From: Arthrobacter_B sp038069765
GTDB lineage: Bacteria; Actinomycetota; Actinomycetes; Actinomycetales; Micrococcaceae
DNA: 64,000 bases
Assembly (NCBI RefSeq): GCF_038069765.1
Contig: NZ_JBBPFS010000005.1
Coordinates: 62,001 to 126,000 of the forward strand
Reading direction: 5' to 3'
Shown here: positions 60,668 to 64,000 of the stretch, in pieces
Numbering within the stretch: the first letter of the stretch is position 1
Layout of the letters: each line of letters starts with the position of its first letter
Position numbers and translations under genes: made by a program
Notes under the pieces: generated by a model
The model's database searches: none
What the model was told of the DNA's origin: nothing
What the model saw: the letters and a program-made list of their open reading frames with translations, nothing else

Positions 60668-62134
60668 TTGAGCCAGTTCTCCGATACGTGCCTTGATACG
60701 TGGATGGACCGTGAGGCCATTGCCGAGGCAATGATTCCGCTGATCGGGCGGCTGTACCGGGAAAACAGCGTGGTCACTTCGGTCTACGGCCGGCCGCTGG
60801 TCAACCGGTCCGTCATCGATATCCTCAAGGCGCACCGCTTCGCGCGGCAGATTGACGAAGTGGAGCTGCCCGTCTCCGACACCTTCCCGCTGCTGCAGGC
60901 ACTGGCGGAGCTCGAACTCGGTGCGGCGTCCATTGACCTGGCCCGCCTGAGCCTGAAGTACAAGTCCGAGGGCAACGGAACCGACCTCGTCGAATTCCTC
61001 CGCACGGAGCTGGCCGGGGTGGCCGGGAAGCACGGCGCCGACGACCGCACCAGCACCGACGTCGTCCTCTACGGCTTCGGCCGGATCGGAAGGCTGCTCG
61101 CCCGCATCCTCATTGACCACGCCGGCGGCGGACAGGGACTCCGCCTGCGCGCCATTGTGGTGCGCCGGGGCTCCGACAACGACCTGGTCAAGCGCGCGTC
61201 GCTGCTGCGCCGCGACTCCGTGCACGGTGCGTTCGACGGAACCATCACCGTGGACGAGGAAAACAACACCATCCTCGCCAACGGCACCCTGATCCAGGTC
61301 ATTTACTCCAACGATCCCGCCAGCGTGGACTACACGGCCTACGGCATCAACAACGCCGTCGTCGTGGACAACACCGGCCGCTGGCGCGACGAAGAAGGAC
61401 TGTCCCAGCACCTGGCCGCAAAGGGTGTAGCCCGCGTGCTGCTCACGGCTCCGGGCAAGGGCAACCTGAAGAACATCGTGCACGGGATCAACCACGAAGC
61501 CATCAGCGACGACGACAAAATCGTCACCGCGGCTTCCTGCACCACCAACGCCATCACCCCGGTGCTGAAAGTCCTCAACGACAAGTACGGGATTATCCAC
61601 GGGCATGTGGAGACGGTGCACTCGTTCACGAATGACCAGAACCTCATTGACAACTTCCACAAGGGTGACCGCCGCGGCCGTTCCGCCGCACTGAACATGG
61701 TCATCACCGAAACCGGTGCCGCCAAGGCCGTGGCCAAGGCGCTTCCGGAACTGGCGGGCAAGCTCAGCGGCAACGCCATCCGCGTGCCCACCCCCGACGT
61801 GTCGATGGCGATCCTGAACCTGAACTTCGAGACGTCCACCACCAAGGAAGAAATCAACGCCTTCCTGCGGGAAACGTCGCTGAACTCTGACCTGCACAAG
61901 CAGATCGACTACATCGATTCGCCCGAGGTTGTCTCCACCGACTTCGTTGGTTCCAAGCGCGCAGGCATCGTGGACGGCCTGGCCACGATCTCCAACGGCA
62001 AGAACGCCGTTCTCTATGTTTGGTACGACAACGAGTTCGGCTACAGCTGCCAGGTCATCCGTGTGCTGGAGGAAATGGCGCATGTGAACCCGCCGGCCTT
62101 CCCGCGGGTTGAGGAACTGGCGGCCTCGCTCTAA
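60668..62134 (+). CDS. gap: Glyceraldehyde-3-phosphate dehydrogenase, long N-terminal form
   Basis: A 488-residue GAPDH. About 125 residues precede the NAD-binding YGFGRIGR (135-142), like the long GapB/Gap2 proteins of actinobacteria. The active site is Cys291 in AASCTTNAITP and His318 in VETVHSFTNDQ. In Corynebacterium the long form is mainly used in gluconeogenesis, with NAD(P); a short glycolytic gap is expected elsewhere. The TTG start follows AAGGATGTGAAG. The leader of about 150 bases includes a TAATAC -10 candidate at 60511. Confidence 0.94.
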   Translation: MSQFSDTCLDTWMDREAIAEAMIPLIGRLYRENSVVTSVYGRPLVNRSVIDILKAHRFARQIDEVELPVSDTFPLLQALAELELGAASIDLARLSLKYKSEGNGTDLVEFLRTELAGVAGKHGADDRTSTDVVLYGFGRIGRLLARILIDHAGGGQGLRLRAIVVRRGSDNDLVKRASLLRRDSVHGAFDGTITVDEENNTILANGTLIQVIYSNDPASVDYTAYGINNAVVVDNTGRWRDEEGLSQHLAAKGVARVLLTAPGKGNLKNIVHGINHEAISDDDKIVTAASCTTNAITPVLKVLNDKYGIIHGHVETVHSFTNDQNLIDNFHKGDRRGRSAALNMVITETGAAKAVAKALPELAGKLSGNAIRVPTPDVSMAILNLNFETSTTKEEINAFLRETSLNSDLHKQIDYIDSPEVVSTDFVGSKRAGIVDGLATISNGKNAVLYVWYDNEFGYSCQVIRVLEEMAHVNPPAFPRVEELAASL

Positions 62135-62147
62135 GCGGGGGCTGTTA

Positions 62148-62191
62148 CGGCAGAAGGTGCGCTTCCCGGTGGGGGAGCGCACCTTCTGCCG
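62148..62191. terminator. Bidirectional terminator between gap and def
   Basis: A 20-bp stem with one G-U pair: CGGCAGAAGGTGCGCTTCCC with GGGGAGCGCACCTTCTGCCG. It begins 13 bases after the gap stop. Confidence 0.85.
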
Positions 62192-62241
62192 TTGCGGCCT
62201 CTTACCGGCTGTGAGGTGCCGGTGCTTGCCTGAGCTGCTGT

Positions 62242-62814
62242 CTAGTGGCCGAACGGATCGGGGTCCACGCCCGGCATCCAGGTCAGTCCCGGAACGTTCC
62301 AGCCGTTGGCTTTGATCGCCTTGCGGGCCTTGCGGCTCCACCGGTCGTTGAGCTTGTCCACGTAGAGCTTGCCGTCCAGGTGGTCGTACTCGTGCTGCAG
62401 GACGCGGGCGAACCAGCCGGTGGCCTCGAATTCCAGCGGCTTCCCGAACTCGTCAAAACCGGAAATCTTGACCCACTCGGCCCGGTTGACGGGGAAGTTC
62501 TCCCCGGGCACCGAGAGGCAGCCTTCAGCGTCTTCTTCCGGATCCGGGGCGGAACCGGGCACCTTGGAAGTGATGAGGACGGGATTGACGACGACGCCGC
62601 GGTCCGGTGCGTCGTCGTCGTTCTGGTACGCAAAGGTGAACAGCCGCAGTCCCACGCCAACCTGCGTGGCTGCCAGCCCCACGCCGTTCGCCACATCCAT
62701 GGTTTCGTACATGTCGGCCACGAGAGTGCGCAGTTCGTCGTCGAACTTTTCCACCGGAAGGGCCCGGCGGTGCAGTACGGGTTCACCGTGGATGACTATG
62801 GGACGGACGGTCAT
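62242..62814 (-). CDS. def: Peptide deformylase
   Basis: A 190-residue deformylase that removes the formyl group from new proteins. The three motifs are GVGLAATQVG, EGCLSVPG (Cys99 binds metal) and QHEYDHLDG (His141, Glu142, His145). It has a short C-terminal tail with WMPGVDPDPFGH. It lies 42 bases downstream of an acyl-CoA dehydrogenase gene in the same direction. Confidence 0.97.
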   Translation of the reverse strand: MTVRPIVIHGEPVLHRRALPVEKFDDELRTLVADMYETMDVANGVGLAATQVGVGLRLFTFAYQNDDDAPDRGVVVNPVLITSKVPGSAPDPEEDAEGCLSVPGENFPVNRAEWVKISGFDEFGKPLEFEATGWFARVLQHEYDHLDGKLYVDKLNDRWSRKARKAIKANGWNVPGLTWMPGVDPDPFGH

Positions 62815-62856
62815 TGCTGGTCTTTCTCTAGGACGGATGGAGTTGGGCGCAGTCAG

Positions 62857-64000
62857 CTAGGCGGTGATCTGCCGGCCGATGACTTCGCGCATAATTTCGG
62901 AGGTACCGCCGAAAATGGTCAACAGCCGGGCGGCGAGAAACGCCTGGGCCACCGGGTACTCCAGGATGTAGCCGTAACCGCCGTGCAGCTGCAGGCAGCG
63001 GTCGGTGATGGACTTGACGCGTTCGCTGGCCCACAGCTTGGCCTTGGCAGCGGAAACGGCGTCCAGCTTGCCCTCGTTGAACGCCAGAATGGCCGAGTCC
63101 ACGTAAGCCTCGGTCACCTCGACCTCGGTGAGGATGTCGGCCAGGACAAACCTGCTGTTCTGGAAGTCGGCAATGCGTTCACCGAAGGCGTTGCGTTCCT
63201 TGGTGTACTGCACTGTGGCTTCGTAGATCTGCCGGGCGACGGCGGAGGAGGCGACGGCGATGGCCAGGCGGCCCTGCGGGAGCTGGCCTGCGGCGTACTC
63301 CAGGCCCCGGCCCATTTCGCCCACCAGGTTGCCCTCGGGGACGTGGACGTTGTCGAAAAAGAGCTCGGCGGTGTCGGAGGCCTTCAGGCCCATCTTGTCC
63401 AGTTGGCCGCCGGTGGAGTACCCCTCGGTCTTTTCCACCATGAACATGCTGAAAGAGTCCCTGCCGCCGCGGCCGGAGCTTCCGTCCGTGCGGGCCAGGA
63501 CCAGCGAAGCGTCGCCGCTGATGCCGTTGCCGATAAAAGTCTTCTGGCCGCTCAGGCGCCACCCGCCGTCGTCGTCGCGCACTGCCTTGGTGCGGATGCC
63601 GCGCAGGTCGCTGCCGGCGCCCGGTTCGGTCCAGGCCACGGAGGTGACTTTGTCGCCGCTGACCATGTCCGGCAGGAAACGCTGCTTCAGGTCATCGGAG
63701 CCGTAGGCCAGCAGGTGGGGGAGGACCATGTCATCGTGCAGGTGGAAGGCCAGGCCGACGGCGAGATGGTTGGCCTTGGCGAATTCCTCGTCCAGGACGG
63801 CGCGGAAACGGTAATCGGGCATGCCCGCACCGCCGAATTCCTCCGGAATCGCAAGGCCCAGCAGGCCCTGTTCGCCGGCGGCCTTCCACAGCTGCCGGGG
63901 CATCATGTGCTCGGCGTCCCACTGCGGATACCCGGGAGCAACCTCGCGGGAGTTGAACTCCCGGGCGAGGTCGCGGAAAAGCTCATGGTCTTCTTCGAAC
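62857..64000 (-). CDS. Acyl-CoA dehydrogenase, start outside window
   Basis: About 380 residues are visible, with the N-terminus cut by the window edge (the frame stays open to base 64000). Signatures: VTSVAWTEPGAGSDLRGIRT and the C-terminal LQLHGGYGYILEYPVAQ, where the Glu of LEYP is the probable catalytic base; it ends IMREVIGRQITA. It oxidises an acyl-CoA with FAD and passes electrons to ETF. An earlier in-frame ATG at 63906 is internal, because conserved family sequence (EEDHELFRDLAREF) continues upstream. Confidence 0.93.
   Translation of the reverse strand, partial: FEEDHELFRDLAREFNSREVAPGYPQWDAEHMMPRQLWKAAGEQGLLGLAIPEEFGGAGMPDYRFRAVLDEEFAKANHLAVGLAFHLHDDMVLPHLLAYGSDDLKQRFLPDMVSGDKVTSVAWTEPGAGSDLRGIRTKAVRDDDGGWRLSGQKTFIGNGISGDASLVLARTDGSSGRGGRDSFSMFMVEKTEGYSTGGQLDKMGLKASDTAELFFDNVHVPEGNLVGEMGRGLEYAAGQLPQGRLAIAVASSAVARQIYEATVQYTKERNAFGERIADFQNSRFVLADILTEVEVTEAYVDSAILAFNEGKLDAVSAAKAKLWASERVKSITDRCLQLHGGYGYILEYPVAQAFLAARLLTIFGGTSEIMREVIGRQITA

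Noticed and set aside
60404..62341. A 645-codon open frame on the - strand, antisense to gap
   Set aside because: Complement of a well-supported GAPDH gene; Val/His/Gln-rich shadow composition and it runs through the gap terminator.

Overview
The window is about 64 kb of high-GC DNA from an actinobacterium, most likely a member of the Micrococcaceae close to Arthrobacter (inference from gene order and protein style, not from a database search). Several blocks keep the classical actinobacterial order known from Mycobacterium: smc-ftsY-amt-glnB-ffh; rpsP-KH-rimM-trmD-rplS-lepB-rnhB-DUF2469-yraN-comM-dprA-xerC; fasR-fabD-fabH-acpP-fabF near aceE-DUF3052-ahpE; and nif3-zinc-ribbon-rnhA beside rnpB. 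Short 4-base stop/start overlaps, GTG and TTG starts, strong GC-rich terminators and TANNNT -10 boxes are seen throughout.

Layout. 1-12.4 kb: end of smc, a small charged protein, a GATase-MFS pair, ftsY, a membrane-anchored GH79-like glycosidase, amt-glnB, a divergent glucose-6-phosphate dehydrogenase and ffh. 12.4-15.4 kb: accessory enzymes (degenerate Nudix, alpha/beta hydrolase with a repeat tail, GNAT, CatE-like dioxygenase with an operator-like direct repeat). 15.6-21.1 kb: ribosome, tRNA-modification and secretion cluster with two tandem signal peptidases. 21.1-24.5 kb: GNAT, 2H phosphoesterase, an LPDTG wall-anchored proline-repeat protein, a small membrane protein and a repeat-bearing intergenic region. 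24.5-30.3 kb: yraN-comM-dprA, an Ogt homologue lacking its catalytic cysteine, xerC, DUF3145.

30.4-40.6 kb is almost entirely on the minus strand: FAS II (fabF, acpP, fabH, fabD), its regulator FasR, and upstream of these a fused carboxyltransferase, a CaiB/BaiF CoA-transferase and a MatC-like dicarboxylate carrier, with a divergent GntR regulator. This reads as a possible malonate-uptake and activation module placed directly upstream of fatty-acid synthesis. 40.7-47.7 kb: a DUF222-HNH gene with trailing tandem repeats, aceE, DUF3052, AhpE-type peroxiredoxin, a sirtuin. 47.8-58.5 kb: tRNA-Val, a trimethylamine monooxygenase, a beta-lactamase-fold lipoprotein, gnd, cysE-cysK, msrA, nif3, zinc-ribbon protein, an RNase HI-VOC fusion and yaaA. 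58.5-64 kb: rnpB, an MFS transporter, the long-form gap, def and the edge of an acyl-CoA dehydrogenase.

The most notable observations are: the PTHR (not PCHR) active site of the Ogt homologue; the RNase HI-VOC fusion where mycobacteria have an RNase HI-phosphatase fusion; the MatC/CoA-transferase/carboxyltransferase cassette next to FAS II; a G6PDH with Lys replaced by Met in the active-site signature; loss of glnD from the amt-glnB locus with Tyr51 of PII kept; and a set of six genes whose -10 box lies 6-7 bases before the ATG, pointing to leaderless transcripts. I saw no CRISPR array, no insertion sequence and no prophage.
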